The notes: generated by a model from the sequence alone, not told the origin. Shown: positions 1 to 9,948, numbered from the stretch's first letter. The stretch is 13,566 nt of DNA from Larix sibirica (GCA_004151065.3 NWUY0300019003.1:1-13566), one strand, 5' to 3'. Made by a program: numbers and translations.

Positions 1-900
1 GTTATGCAAGATTTTGTCAACCTTCTTCTCTTGACCTGGAGAATGACTCATGATGTTGTAACTTTAACAGAAGGGTCCTTCCTTTAGTTGGATTTCTAAA
101 TAATTTGACATTATTTTACTTATGGAGACTTCAGAATATGATGGAACTTGTGTCCCTAATATGGATGGGTTTATCTCATGGTCAATTTGGAATGGAATAT
201 CTTCTTGTGAAGGATTCGTGGGAATAGCTTGCTTCACAAGCCATGACCTTACTCATTATGTTAATCTTTTTAAGAAATTTCATTTCAAGGAGTATATTTG
301 GCTAGAAATCTCACACATTAACATTATTATTTTTGCAATTGATTATTTTGCATCGATAAACTCTACCTTTTATAAAAAAAACTTTAAATAATGTTGTTTC
401 AATAGTTGAGAGCATGTCCCCATGATGGGTGTCCCACTCGCGTGAGATGCTCCCCTTGATGCCTCCATGACTGAACATTTGGAGGCCTGCCAACTCACCA
501 AGGAATGCACCTCCCTCTGCGCGGCGTCATAATGTTCCAACCACCCCAGTCTGTAGCACTCATTTTCCCTACTGCAGACAGAGCTTACCTCGGATGGCTT
601 CACCCTCAAAAGTGAGAGCTCAACTCTCCACCTCTTGCGATGCATTCTGGTTCATATCCCACACTTAGGAAGTAATTATGGAGAGATTTGGATTCCTTTC
701 CTTCGATAGGAGACCCAAATTGAGAAGAAATATAAAGGAAAGGAAGAACACCCAACATTGTTATTGTCCCACCATGCTATTCATACTGTTCAAATTATGC
801 AACCGGTTTTATTGGCATATCTCCTTTTACCTAATCAGGATGTTTCGCATTAAGTGAACAACCTACATAGCTCTTAATGGCCATAAGCAGACTCATATGC
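1..900. other. No recognisable gene; GC-richer patch at 410-650
   Basis: I find no supported gene here. An 89-codon open frame at 122-391 (+) has no motif I recognise and an AT-driven, low-complexity C-terminal part. Positions 410-650 are clearly richer in G+C than the surroundings and are open on the minus strand (91 codons, 370-645) and over part of the plus strand. The predicted proteins match nothing I know, so I treat the patch as noncoding or as decayed retroelement sequence. Confidence 0.4.
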
Positions 901-949
901 CTCGAGATGGTCAAAGGATTGCTTCTATGGCATCGTCAAACCAACAACG

Positions 950-1438
950 AAGGCACGCATTCAAAGGATGGAGGACACAACTGCTAGAAGGTTGGAGGTT
1001 CTACCAGCTTAGAAGTTAGAAGAGGAGTTGGGTCGGTTGGAGGACAGCCCCAGGAATACCCGCATAAGAGAAACTTGATACTCTAAAACCTTGACCCTGC
1101 TCTAGCAGACTAAAGCTTATGGGATGAGCCATAACTGATAGCGCACAAGAACTACTTGCGGTGGGAAATGACAGTTAAGCCTATCAGACAAAGTAGGGCG
1201 TCTAGAAACAAGGTCGGTTCAACAAATTATGCAAAACCAACAAGAAACTGATGCCAATATCAATGCCCTGGCTCATGAGCTTACTGGAAAGGTTTTCCAA
1301 TGTAGAGTGCCTCCCTCCAATGTGGGGCTTATCTACTGCAGGCAACCAACGAAGGAGAATACAAGCAAGGCTCCCACAACTGTAAAGGAAGTAGAATCCA
1401 AGGTAGTATCGATTATCACCATTTTGGATGATGAATAA
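950..1438 (+). pseudogene. Decayed coiled-coil ORF, possibly retroelement gag-like
   Basis: One reading frame can be followed from about 953 to the TAA at 1436-1438, interrupted by several in-frame stops. The only long open part is 1229-1438 (69 codons). The peptides are rich in Leu, Glu, Arg and Gln with heptad-like spacing, for example KLEEELGRLED near 1020 and DKVGRLETRSVQQIMQNQQ near 1190-1250, which suggests a coiled coil. The C-terminus reads VVSIITILDDE and then stops, a short hydrophobic-then-acidic end that loosely resembles the VVTISSSEEQ tail encoded at 8005-8160 on the other strand. I infer a dead structural protein of a mobile element. I do not recognise the family, and an unrelated coiled-coil pseudogene is possible. 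Confidence 0.35.
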
Positions 1439-1605
1439 CTCTTCTATCTGCACTAATTCTAGATGTTCTCATTACCATAATGGTCGGCCTCTTGTTATCC
1501 TGAAAAACTATGGATTTTCAATTTTGTTTAGAAGTCTCGGCCTGCCAGGCGCTTCATTTCTATAGTTTTAGTTTCATAACTCTTATATGCATGGATAAGT
1601 TTGCT

Positions 1606-1667
1606 AGTTTCAGTACTTTAAGTTTTATAGACATAGATCATCCTTTCAGTTTCAGTACTTTAAGTTT
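1606..1667 (+). repeat. 20-bp direct repeat, 42-bp offset
   Basis: The 20-mer AGTTTCAGTACTTTAAGTTT occurs exactly at 1606-1625 and again at 1648-1667. The 42-bp offset is a multiple of three, so an open frame covering 1510-1731 shows SFSTLS twice, but that frame has no other sign of being coding. The sequence between and after the exact copies is only weakly similar, so this is probably an old local duplication. Confidence 0.75.
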
Positions 1668-1731
1668 GGTAGGCCTTAGTTATATCGATATGAACTGGAT
1701 GTTAATGATGGAATTTTGGAGAGGGGACTAG

Positions 1732-3020
1732 TGTGGCTTTCTAGTTGGTAGACTAGTTAACTTAAGAATTGCAATATCTTTTTTGAAAATATAAATATAT
1801 TGCTCATGTCTTACAAAAAAAAAACAAATAGCTCAGAGCATGAAATCTCCTATGTAAGGACTGAAGGGAATATTCTTTTGTTAGGGGGACTTTAATTCAA
1901 TAATTACAAATATGCAAGATGTAATCTTAAGTAACATTTTTTACCCTGACCCTTTGTGGATAGAGTTGAAGGACCATGATTTGATTTGTACCTACAAGAG
2001 AAGCTCTAGATATTTAACTGAAAACTCATTTGGGTACTAAGCTAGTTAAATTATGCAATTGCCATGACTTAATAAGTTGTAATGATTTCCACTCACATCC
2101 ATGGTGTTGGTAACAATGCATTTGATTATGTTATTTCGAGCATCTCATTAATTAATTAAATTGTTGACATTTTTATTTTATAGAACCGCTAGCTTGATTC
2201 AAATCATAGGCCATTAGTGTCAACTCTATATAGACTTACATAAGAATCTTGAAGAAGAGGGCCCTAATAAATCACCTAATTTTTACAAAACCAAAACCGA
2301 GACTTCCTAATGGATTTTGAAAATGATTTCAACCTCCACTTTAATAACAACAATATTGAGGATTTGTATCATGACTTTACAATGGAAATTTTCAATATCA
2401 CAAACTAGTTCCTTCTCAATATTGTTTCTAAGAGAAGAATCAAATGACCAATCCTTGATGTGATAAAGATTGCAAAATTATTACGAAAAATAAAAATGCC
2501 TCGTGTAAATCCCTAAAAACTATCGAAATAAAAGAATGCATAACTTTGATTAAAAGAAAGAAGTGTCGATACATAAACAAACAAAGGAGAAAGCTGTGAG
2601 CAGCTAATTCCCTGCCATGACATGTTAAATATTTTGCATGCATCTCGTCCTAAAACTCCTATTTTTTCTTTCATGAATGTTAGTCATGGTTTCAGGATCG
2701 ACATCCTTTCAAAGGCTAGCTAGAACAACCATTCTAGATTGCTTTTCAATTTCACTAGAGTTTCTGTAACACCTCTTATCCATAAGTTGTCTTCAAGTGA
2801 GGTAAAGAGGGTGACGGGAGAGTGGGGTATTCCTAGCTTCGGGTGAAAATGCCCGTGTTTGGGTAAGAAGTCTGTGGATATTGACGATACGTTAACAAAA
2901 TATAGGTGAGCTGTTTTGGCACCGAATTCCTTGCATTCTTCTCATTTGAATAGTCCCCTTGGCTCCACCAAATCCAACTACCCAGATTAAATGATCCTAC
3001 GCAATTCCAACGATAAACAT
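1732..3020. other. Intergenic, AT-rich, no supported gene
   Basis: I see no recognisable protein family, RNA gene or long repeat. Around 2310-2400 a plus frame is open with Asn-rich sequence (FNNNNIEDLYHDF) but ends in stops at about 2407 and 2446. A later frame near 2580-2720 is also briefly open. These could be remains of a coding sequence, but nothing identifies it. A run of 10 A lies near 1815. Confidence 0.35.
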
Positions 3021-3028
3021 AAGTCTCA

Positions 3029-3367
3029 ATGAGTGTCATGGATGGAGAATCAAACATGGATGTGAATGCCACTACTATGGGGATAAAATTAGAAGCTCTT
3101 TCAAATCCTCTTAGTTCTGTTGATAATTCGCAGTTCAAGTCAGACCTTAAGATGGATTTGGAGCACATAATAGATGCCAGAAAGTTTGGTGTGTCTAATC
3201 TTATTCCTGCACCCCATGAACTTGAAGAAAGATGTCATCAGAGAAGAATTATTGGTACTTACTCTAGTAAAGAAGATGTGTTTTCTTTTCCCATTCTGCA
3301 AGATACCGACCCATCTTCAGTAAAATCCAGTTTGAATTCAAAAGGAAAGATAATTCGTAAAGGGTGA
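3029..3367 (+). CDS. Exon-like ORF of unknown protein (fragment)
   Basis: This 112-codon open frame starts at ATG 3029, soon after an in-frame TAA, and ends at TGA 3365-3367. I do not recognise the protein. Its composition is balanced and not low-complexity: an acidic, Asn/Ser-rich first half (MDGESNMDVNATTMG), then MDLEHIIDARKFGVSNLIPA, then a basic segment ELEERCHQRRIIGTYSSKED, ending in KGKIIRKG. There is no signal peptide or membrane segment. The end could be a 5' splice donor (AAAGG followed by GTGATG at 3362-3367), in which case the stop would lie in an intron and this would be one exon of a larger gene or gene fragment. I cannot tell whether it is expressed; a captured exon or recent pseudogene is equally possible. 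Confidence 0.4.
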   Translation: MSVMDGESNMDVNATTMGIKLEALSNPLSSVDNSQFKSDLKMDLEHIIDARKFGVSNLIPAPHELEERCHQRRIIGTYSSKEDVFSFPILQDTDPSSVKSSLNSKGKIIRKG

Positions 3368-3592
3368 TGCCGTTTGTTGAAACTTGCATTAAATATTAGC
3401 ATTGAATTTTAACATTCATGTTGATGAAACTATGAAACATCAAGCTCAAAACTAGTTAGCTAAAACATGAATTCAATAATATATTAATATGGCAGATATA
3501 AGATAGCAAACAACGTTGGAACTTCTTCCTCTCAACTTGAAGGATTTATGAGATCACCAGTCACTAGTCGATCCACTCAACAATATCCAATC

Positions 3593-3600
3593 TATTTATA
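3593..3600 (+). promoter_or_regulatory. TATA-like box upstream of ANS pseudogene
   Basis: TATTTATA lies 84 bp before the ATG at 3684, just downstream of a CCAAT sequence. The stretch between it and the ATG is C/T- and A-rich, as in a plant 5' leader. This spacing would put transcription start near 3625-3630. It suggests that the ANS copy arose from genomic DNA including promoter sequence rather than from a processed mRNA. Activity is not implied. Confidence 0.4.
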
Positions 3601-3683
3601 CCACAATCTCTGTCATAACAATTCCATTCATCACTCTTCGCATTTTCTCTAAGACACCTAAATTCAAGATTCTAATTATCAAT

Positions 3684-4220
<537 letters not shown>

Positions 4221-4861
4221 TTTTTGTCATGTGTTGTGATTATATGTAAAATTCTTGAATTTTTTTAAATATTTTTTAAATAATGTTTATATTCAAAAAT
4301 AAAATACGTCCTCCAAGGATTTATGTCAGATCCAAAGTGTACTTCACCAATAAAAAAACTTGATTTTCTTTTTTGAAAAAATAGAAAATATATTTTTAAA
4401 TTTTCAGTAATTTAGTTGAATAGCTATTTATTTTGCAAATGTTATAAAACTTTACAAAAACAACATAAAAGTTAAAAATTAATTAAAAAAAAAAAAAACC
4501 TTTGCCTTTTGAACAAAAAGTATATCCCTACATTGGGAGGGAATACAAAAAATAAAACTTTTAAACTTTCTAAACTTAAGCTTATTTAATTTTATTTTTT
4601 AAAAACATCTTAACTTGTAATGCTGAATATAATTATAATATTGTCATTGATTAATGAAACTTGTACATTAATAGGATTTATAAATTTGTTAATATTTAAC
4701 TAATAACCAAACCTATTGTACAACACAAGACATTGAGTTTCCTATTAAGTGCTTAAAACATGGAACATTAAACACACTTAAGGTTATATAAAGCTAAAAT
4801 TCAAAAAGTGATGGTTATATTCTTATTCTTCAAAATCACAATTTTTTTAAATTATTATTCA
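4221..4861. other. Very AT-rich spacer
   Basis: This stretch is dominated by A and T runs, including a 13-A tract near 4486-4498, and has no open frame of note. It separates the broken ANS fragment from the LINE remnant. I see no LTR, target-site duplication or gene in it. It may hold unrecognisable 5' parts of the LINE. Confidence 0.5.
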
Positions 4862-6356
4862 ATGTGGATGGAAAACATTATTTTTCCTATTTTTAAGAGT
4901 GAACAAAATTTATTGTAATTAGTAATTTTCTTGCTAAGTTGTATGAATTGATTCTTGAGAAGAAGATTAACTCATGGCTCAAAAATCATGGTAAGAGAGC
5001 TAGGGGCTAGGTTGGTTTTCAAAGTTATTACTTGATTTTAGACCACTTAGCTATTCTTAGGATTACAATTGAAGAATGTTAGAACAATAAGGTTAATTTA
5101 CTTCATTATTTTGTTGACCTTATAAGAGATTTTGACATAATGCCTAGAAAAAACCTTTGGAAGAAGCTAGAAGATATTGAGGTACATTTTGGGTTGAGAG
5201 ATGCAATAATAAGGTTGCACACAGGGATTATCACTAATAATGAGGGGTAGTTGGAAGGCATAAACTGTAATATTGGGTTTAGGTAAGGGTGCCCTTTGTC
5301 CCCAACTATCTTTGGTATTTATATTGACAATTAAAGGACTGCTTAGAGGAAGTAGGGGTGTTGGTACAGATATGATATGATTAATCCTCCCATCCTTCTA
5401 CACACATATGATATTTTCCTTTTAACAAGCAACCCCTGTGACTTTGTCAAGCAATGAAAATTTCTCAAAGGTCTATGTACTGACTCTAGGATGCTTATAC
5501 ACATTGAAAAAACAAAGGTAATGATCATTGAATCCAAACAAATAACATGCCCTGATTTCATTTAAGATAACAACATTATGAAAGAAATCCATTTTTATAA
5601 GTATATTGGAATTGACTCTCATCACAATCTAAACTAGAATTGTAGTGAGAAGAATTGTAGTATATAATTAGCCAATTACCCAACACCATTGGTGATAATT
5701 GGCTGAGTTAACCCCCTGAGCTCGTGATTAGGCACTTAGTATAAAAGCAAAAGTCAATTAACATGAAGAATGAGAGACTCCCTATTACTACTTCAAAACA
5801 TTAGTAAAAGTCACTAAAGGTTGAAAAGGGGTTGGACTAGGGTGTGGTTCTTCACTTCACCATCAGTGGATAGTGGAGGAAGTCACCCTTCAAAATATCA
5901 ATACTATTAAAAGTACTAAGTACTATCATAGCAAAATTTAAAGAGACAATGCGAGGTGATAACGTCACCAAGAATAAGAAGAAAGATAAATCAAAGAAAT
6001 CATTAACCCCAAGTAAAAAGATCAAAACTATATTTATATTCTTGCTAGCTTCAAGAAGAAAATAAAAGAGCTTGCAAACATGGGAACACACTCTCATGAG
6101 TTTCATAATGAAACATGGTGTTTAAAAAAACCTAAAACACGTTGGTACAAATAATATGTAAAATACGTGAGACTAGTAAAGATGAAAAACGTTTTCTGTT
6201 AGAGTGCCCAACCTACAAAAACATTAGATTTGTTTTGAAAATATTTGTAGTATAAGTAATGTTCATAACTTATTAACCCATAAAATCAAATATGTAGATA
6301 TATTTTTAATTTTATGTTCAAGTTACTTGATCATAAAAACAACACCATTAAACTAA
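4862..6356 (+). pseudogene. LINE (non-LTR retrotransposon) ORF2 remnant: reverse transcriptase to C-terminal zinc knuckle
   Basis: The encoded family copies its RNA into genomic DNA by target-primed reverse transcription. Recognisable blocks run in order: WMENIIFPIFKSE (4865-4903), LAKLYELILEKKINSWL (near 4933-4980), HGKRARG then VGF (4987-5019), VDLIRDFDIMPRKNLW (the FVDFxKAFDxVPR block, 5113-5160), GCPLSPTIFGIYID (5287-5328), HTYDIFLL (the YADD catalytic site, altered to TYDI, 5401-5424), EKTKVMIIESK (about 5503-5535) and YKYIGIDSHHNLN (5596-5634). TPLVIIG (about 5683-5703), SHEFHNETW (about 6092-6118) and DEKRFLLECPTYKNIR (6181-6228) of the terminal zinc-knuckle region follow, then THKIKYVDIF, ending at TAA 6354-6356. 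It is dead: stops at 5008, 5080, 5248, 5284 and 5635, several frameshifts, a CxxC pair changed to CxxR near 6157-6168, and a deletion of roughly 90 codons near 5665. The 5' half, endonuclease and ORF1 are missing, as in typical 5'-truncated LINEs. No clear poly(A) end is visible. Confidence 0.85.
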
Positions 6357-6789
6357 GTAATTGTTTTTTTTGTTGATTTTTAATTATTATTTTTAGGGTT
6401 TCATAAACCAAAGTTGATCTAAATGGACAGTAACCATATCATCATATAAAAAACATAATGTTATTTTTGATAAAAAACACATACATAAGCTAATCCCAAT
6501 AAAAATGACACCCCATACCTTCATGAATATATTAAAATTCAAAGCTCTCAAACACAAATTACATCCTGCAACCAATCAATCCTTTATATTAGTAGGAAGA
6601 GCACACCCCATTAAAATATGAATCATAAGATATTGGGATTTATATGACACCATTAATCAAACCTCACAACTAGCATTAGAATTTGCAAATTACCTCTAAC
6701 TATTATTTTTGATGATTTTGACCGTGGCCTTTTGACCCTCATCAACCAACAGTTCACCAAGCCAAAGTACCCTATTACCTAATTAGCTA

Positions 6790-6815
6790 ATAAATATGTT
6801 CAAATACATTTCACT
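6790..6815 (+). repeat. 26-bp dispersed repeat, copy 1 (direct)
   Basis: The core is TTCAAATACATTTCACT, preceded by ATAAATATG. It matches the copy at 6877-6902 at 24 of 26 positions, with an 87-bp offset between the two direct copies. The low complexity of the region lowers the weight of the match, but its length makes pure chance unlikely. Confidence 0.6.
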
Positions 6816-6876
6816 TATATAAAGCCTTAATAAACATGTTCATTACACTTTATAGTCATATGCTTAGCCTCTTTTC

Positions 6877-6902
6877 ATAAATACGGTCAAATACATTTCA
6901 CT
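6877..6902 (+). repeat. 26-bp dispersed repeat, copy 2 (direct)
   Basis: The copy reads ATAAATACGGTCAAAT and continues ACATTTCACT. It pairs both with copy 1 (direct) and with the inverted copy at 7377-7402, at 24 of 26 positions in each case. Confidence 0.6.
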
Positions 6903-7376
6903 ATAAGGATAAGGACCATTGACGTGGGCTTTTGATAAGCAAAAATTTTAGCTTCGGATTATCTCTTTTTATTTTATGCTTAATCACGTTTCATTTTCCT
7001 ATTGGTTATATGATAGTGAAGTTTCCAAGGCATTGAACTATTTTACGTCTTAGCAAATTTCTTATTCAGAATGAGCAATGGTTGTGGTTGTGAACTATTA
7101 TTGTTGTTGTCTTTTATCCATTGTGTTGTATTTCTAACACTTTGTTTCTTTCCTCCTAGTATCAATATTTAGATTATTTTGCATTTTCATTTTCCATATG
7201 TATTCCTCGTATTAGATTAGATATATTTTTTAAACATAATTTTAACATGCTTATGGTAGTTGGTATTGCAATAAGGATTCACCTTTTAGGATGAGAGTGC
7301 TAATTGGGTGCTTTAGCTTAAGAAACTTGTGTGGTTCATGTGGACCAAAAGCTTGTGTTAACAAAGTGTAAAATGA

Positions 7377-7402
7377 AATGAAATGTATTTGACCATATTT
7401 AT
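7377..7402 (-). repeat. 26-bp dispersed repeat, copy 3 (inverted)
   Basis: Read on the minus strand it gives ATAAATATGGTCAAAT followed by ACATTTCATT, matching copy 2 at 24 of 26 positions in inverted orientation. Copies 2 and 3 could bound a ~525-bp inverted-repeat unit, but no target-site duplication is evident. Confidence 0.55.
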
Positions 7403-7560
7403 CATATTTAATGGTGAGTGACTTAAGTTTCTTACCATATTTGATGGCCAAATTTCTATTTGTTATGAAGTAGAATAATGAACCAACATTTTCACCCTTT
7501 TTTATCTTACAAAAATAAATAATAGAAGCCCAAATCGATGATTTTTTACAGCAATTTCAG

Positions 7561-7588
7561 AAAAAAAAAAAAAAAGCAAAAAAAAAAA
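7561..7588 (+). repeat. A tracts (15 A and 11 A)
   Basis: A run of 15 A (7561-7575), GC, then 11 A (7578-7588). It could be the remains of a retroposon poly(A) tail, but no element is recognisable on either side. Confidence 0.6.
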
Positions 7589-8004
7589 GCTTTTGTTTGA
7601 TGAAATTGCACATATTAGATTCATAGATTGCATAATCCAAATGTAGGAGGGATTTTCGAGGTTGATGAATCCACGTGTGCCAATGGATTTGGCAAGTTCA
7701 ATGAATTTGATAGTGAGTTTAAACAAATATTGGATCGCCAAATTTCAATGATAACATTTTTTTTATAACAAAAATGAGTAATTGGTATTTATAAAAGCTG
7801 AAACAATTCAACAACAAAAAAGAGTTACATTAGATAAGTCCAAGAAAGAACTTAGAAAGTTTCTGTAGAGAATATTAACCCCATATACAGTTGTCCACAA
7901 TTTTTTAACTGGTATTTCCCTAAAACCACAAACTAATGTAGTACTATAGATTTTGACAAACTAACCTGATACTAATAAACAAAAAAGACCTTAAACAACG
8001 AAAA

Positions 8005-9116
8005 CTAGACAGAGCAATAAGCATTGTTCATGACCTGATCTTCAACACTTTCTTCAAAATCGTCTTCAAGATCTTCTTCATTGTTTTCTTGTTCCTCCGA
8101 GCTTGAAATGGTGACTACAGCTACAGGTTGACGAACAGAGGAAGCCTCAGTTCCCTTTAGCCAAAGAAGTCAGAAGTATGAGATTGTTTCATTACAAGAA
8201 GATCTCCATGCATGTTAAGGGTATCATGGATAGTATCCACTTGAGCTTTCTGCACCCAAATATTGTCCTCTGCATCATCTAGGCGAACATCTAAACTAGT
8301 AATTTGCAAAGAGAGTTGATGCTCTATCTGTTCAACGTCATCCAAACGTGACTCCAGCCTAGGAATATAAGTAGTTACGTGCCAAACAACTTCAATCGAG
8401 CCTTCCATCTAAGAGTTCAAATGACGAAGATGATTGTGAATATCCCTCACATTCGCTTGAGTTTCTCTTATCCCAAGAGAAATCTCATGAAATTTGGCCT
8501 CCATATCAACTGTTGGCTTCGTCACAACCCAACAAAAACCAACTACAGAACTGAAATCCCAAACCTTCCAAATTGAAGACAAAACGAAAATTGGAACAAT
8601 CCTATGGGCACTCTCTTGAAGACTTTCTTCAACTCAAGCAAACGACTCCACAATAGACATCTCTGGGATATAGAAACTATCTTCTTCTGTGTTTACTTTG
8701 TATATGTCCTCTTGGAGACACTCATCCACACACCTAAATAATTCAGTATCGATGAACCACTTCCCTAGGGCATAGGGGAATGCTTCGTGTTCCTCCAAAT
8801 TCAACAATACCACCCCCTGCACTCTTTTACCACAAGGCTTTCCCGTCTGCACCGTGAACCAAGAAATGAAAACACAACTTGCATGAGAAGGGATGTAATA
8901 CATAAACCAAGAAATTGTCTTTTCCACTTCTTTCGAATGATCTTCCGTGTGCAAAATGGAGCAGTTCATGAACACTCGGATTAATGTCAACAAACGACGA
9001 TAGTAAACAATTAATGAGAGCATGGTACTCCTCCTTGATTTTGATGGCAACAATAACTCCTCCCCTATGATATACATGGGTAAGAGGCCATTTAGAGTAG
9101 CTAGGGAATCCAACAA
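8005..9116 (-). pseudogene. Unidentified decayed ORF: globular part, coiled coil, acidic tail (mobile-element protein?)
   Basis: Read on the minus strand, a protein of about 350 residues can be followed through breaks. First comes a globular part in the 160-codon open frame 9116-8634, with KEVEKTISWFMYYIPSHAS, GKRVQGVVLLNLEEHEAFPY and LGKWFIDTELFRCVDECLQE, ending at a TGA near 8636. After a shift, VTKPTVDMEAKFHEISLGIR leads into a coiled coil: IRETQANVRDIHNHL, a TAG at 8411-8409, then MEGSIE and the near-repeats LESRLDDVEQIEHQL and LDVRLDDAEDNIW. A last shift near 8160 leads to a tail, VAVVTISSSEEQE and then EEDLEDDFEESVEDQ, ending in TAG at 8007-8005. I do not recognise the family. The coiled coil, acidic tail and position just after an RNase H fragment on the same strand suggest a gag-like or accessory protein of a retroelement; that is inference. 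A further open frame at 9255-8827 overlaps and may hold its N-terminal part (IKIKEEYHALINCLL). Confidence 0.55.
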
Positions 9117-9530
9117 TGTAATGGCTGACCCTCGTTGATACGAATAGTTCCTTTATCCATAAGAGCCACCTTGTTTGCATGAAGATATGCCTTTGAATTA
9201 TTATCTCATCACACATGAAAGAAGTGAATTTCGGGAAAATGAATAAGAAGACCATTGATACATTGTTGTAGCCTATTCGCTATCCTGTCTTCAAGCTCTT
9301 TTTTACTTCTCATTTGAAAAATAACTAAGAGAGAGTCTCCAATCACTGTAAGCAACTGAATGCCATAAGAGACACTACTTCTCAATCCTTGATAAAGAGC
9401 ATACCGCTTTGCTTGATTATTTGTGGCTAGCCTTAGATCCCATTCTAAAGTTAGGACTGTATTTCTTCCGGGATCAAGTAAAATCCCCTGCAACTCCTTG
9501 CTTCCCAAATATTGATGATAACATATTATT
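9101..9530 (-). pseudogene. RNase H domain fragment of a plant retroelement
   Basis: The minus strand encodes the RVT_3-type RNase H fold, which removes the RNA strand of RNA:DNA hybrids in LINEs and some Ty3 elements. Visible are GKQGVAG (near 9515-9490), GILLDPGRN after a one-base shift, LATNNQAKRYALYQGLRSS, YGIQLLTVIGDSLLVIFQMR, RIANRLQQCINGLL, HFPEIHFFHV, then NNSKAYLHANKVALMDKGTI and GQPLHCWIP, ending in TAG at 9103-9101. The usual NNQAE has become NNQAK (codon 9409-9407), so the catalytic Glu is lost. The final catalytic Asp of the K-A-D motif is Tyr. The Asp of GDS is kept. Two adjacent TGA codons follow HFFHV near 9211. The reverse transcriptase that should precede it is not visible beyond 9530, so this is an isolated fragment. 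It need not belong to the LINE at 4862-6356, which has a different C-terminus. Confidence 0.75.
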
Positions 9531-9770
9531 GACGTCTAGTCCATTTTTTATATTCGATGAGTAGTAGCTGAAGTTTTGACGGTATTTGATACCTAAAATG
9601 TTTAAAGGGAAGACCACTTTGTCCATGCTCAAAATCAATGTGAAGTAGCGTTATAGGTGGGGACATTGCCATAATTCAAATACAAGAAAAAACCCCAAAA
9701 TATTAAAAAAACCTAGCCATAAGCAACTTCAACTCAGCGCATCGAGGTGAAAACCTAGAAATAGTACGGT
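9531..9770. other. Short unassigned stretch
   Basis: No open frame or family is visible. A degenerate upstream part of the RNase H element might lie here, but I cannot read it. Confidence 0.4.
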
Positions 9771-9771
9771 C

Positions 9772-9825
9772 TAGGGTTTAAGGCACGCTGGAAACCCTAT
9801 GCCAGTACAGCTCAGCGAAACCCTA
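9772..9825 (+). promoter_or_regulatory. Cluster of three telo-box motifs
   Basis: AAACCCTA occurs at 9792-9799 and 9818-9825, and its complement TAGGGTTT at 9772-9779, all within 54 bp. Telo boxes are known elements in promoters and leaders of plant genes for ribosomal and translation proteins. A possible start ATGATGGAG follows at 9853 with a splice-donor-like AAG/GTATGG at 9905/9906. No gene product could be recognised, and the frame closes quickly after the putative 51-bp intron (9906-9956). Confidence 0.4.
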
Positions 9826-9948
9826 AGTGAGGCTCAATCCTCGCAGAGGAGCATGATGGAGTGCGAATTATATGCAGAGGAACATGTCGAGGTGCCAATA
9901 GCAAGGTATGGAATTGCCTCTTTACATTAACCTTCGTATCTATTTTAC

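Larger units (their letters stand above)
6357..8004. other. AT-rich intergenic region without a supported gene
   Basis: I find no recognisable gene. Open frames on the minus strand at 7251-7451 and 7502-7741 are short, and the second crosses the A tracts at 7561-7588. Both begin with MAI and share weak DNA similarity near their starts (about 7415-7451 and 7707-7741), which may mark an old duplication. The region also holds the three-copy 26-bp repeat listed separately. Confidence 0.45.

Noticed and set aside
370-645. Minus-strand 91-codon ORF in a GC-richer patch
   Set aside because: No recognisable motif; GC-rich sequence opens frames by chance on both strands.
2833-3168. Minus-strand 111-codon open frame
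   Set aside because: Half of it is antisense to the better plus-strand frame at 3029-3367, and the rest shows no motif.
5671-5703. Nested hairpin (GCCAATTA...TAATTGGC with CACCA/TGGTG inside)
   Set aside because: It lies inside the LINE reading frame and translates to the expected TPLVIIG block, so the symmetry is best explained as coding sequence.
5735-5750. TATAAAAG at about 5739 as a promoter or LTR TATA box
   Set aside because: It lies within the region still aligned to the LINE ORF2 (after the block with VNPLSS), so it is more likely coding.
7502-7741. Minus-strand 79-codon ORF with a Phe-rich run
   Set aside because: The Phe run is only the translation of the A tracts at 7561-7588.
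9772-9825. AAACCCTA motifs as interstitial telomere repeat
   Set aside because: The motifs are separated and in mixed orientation, not a tandem TTTAGGG array.
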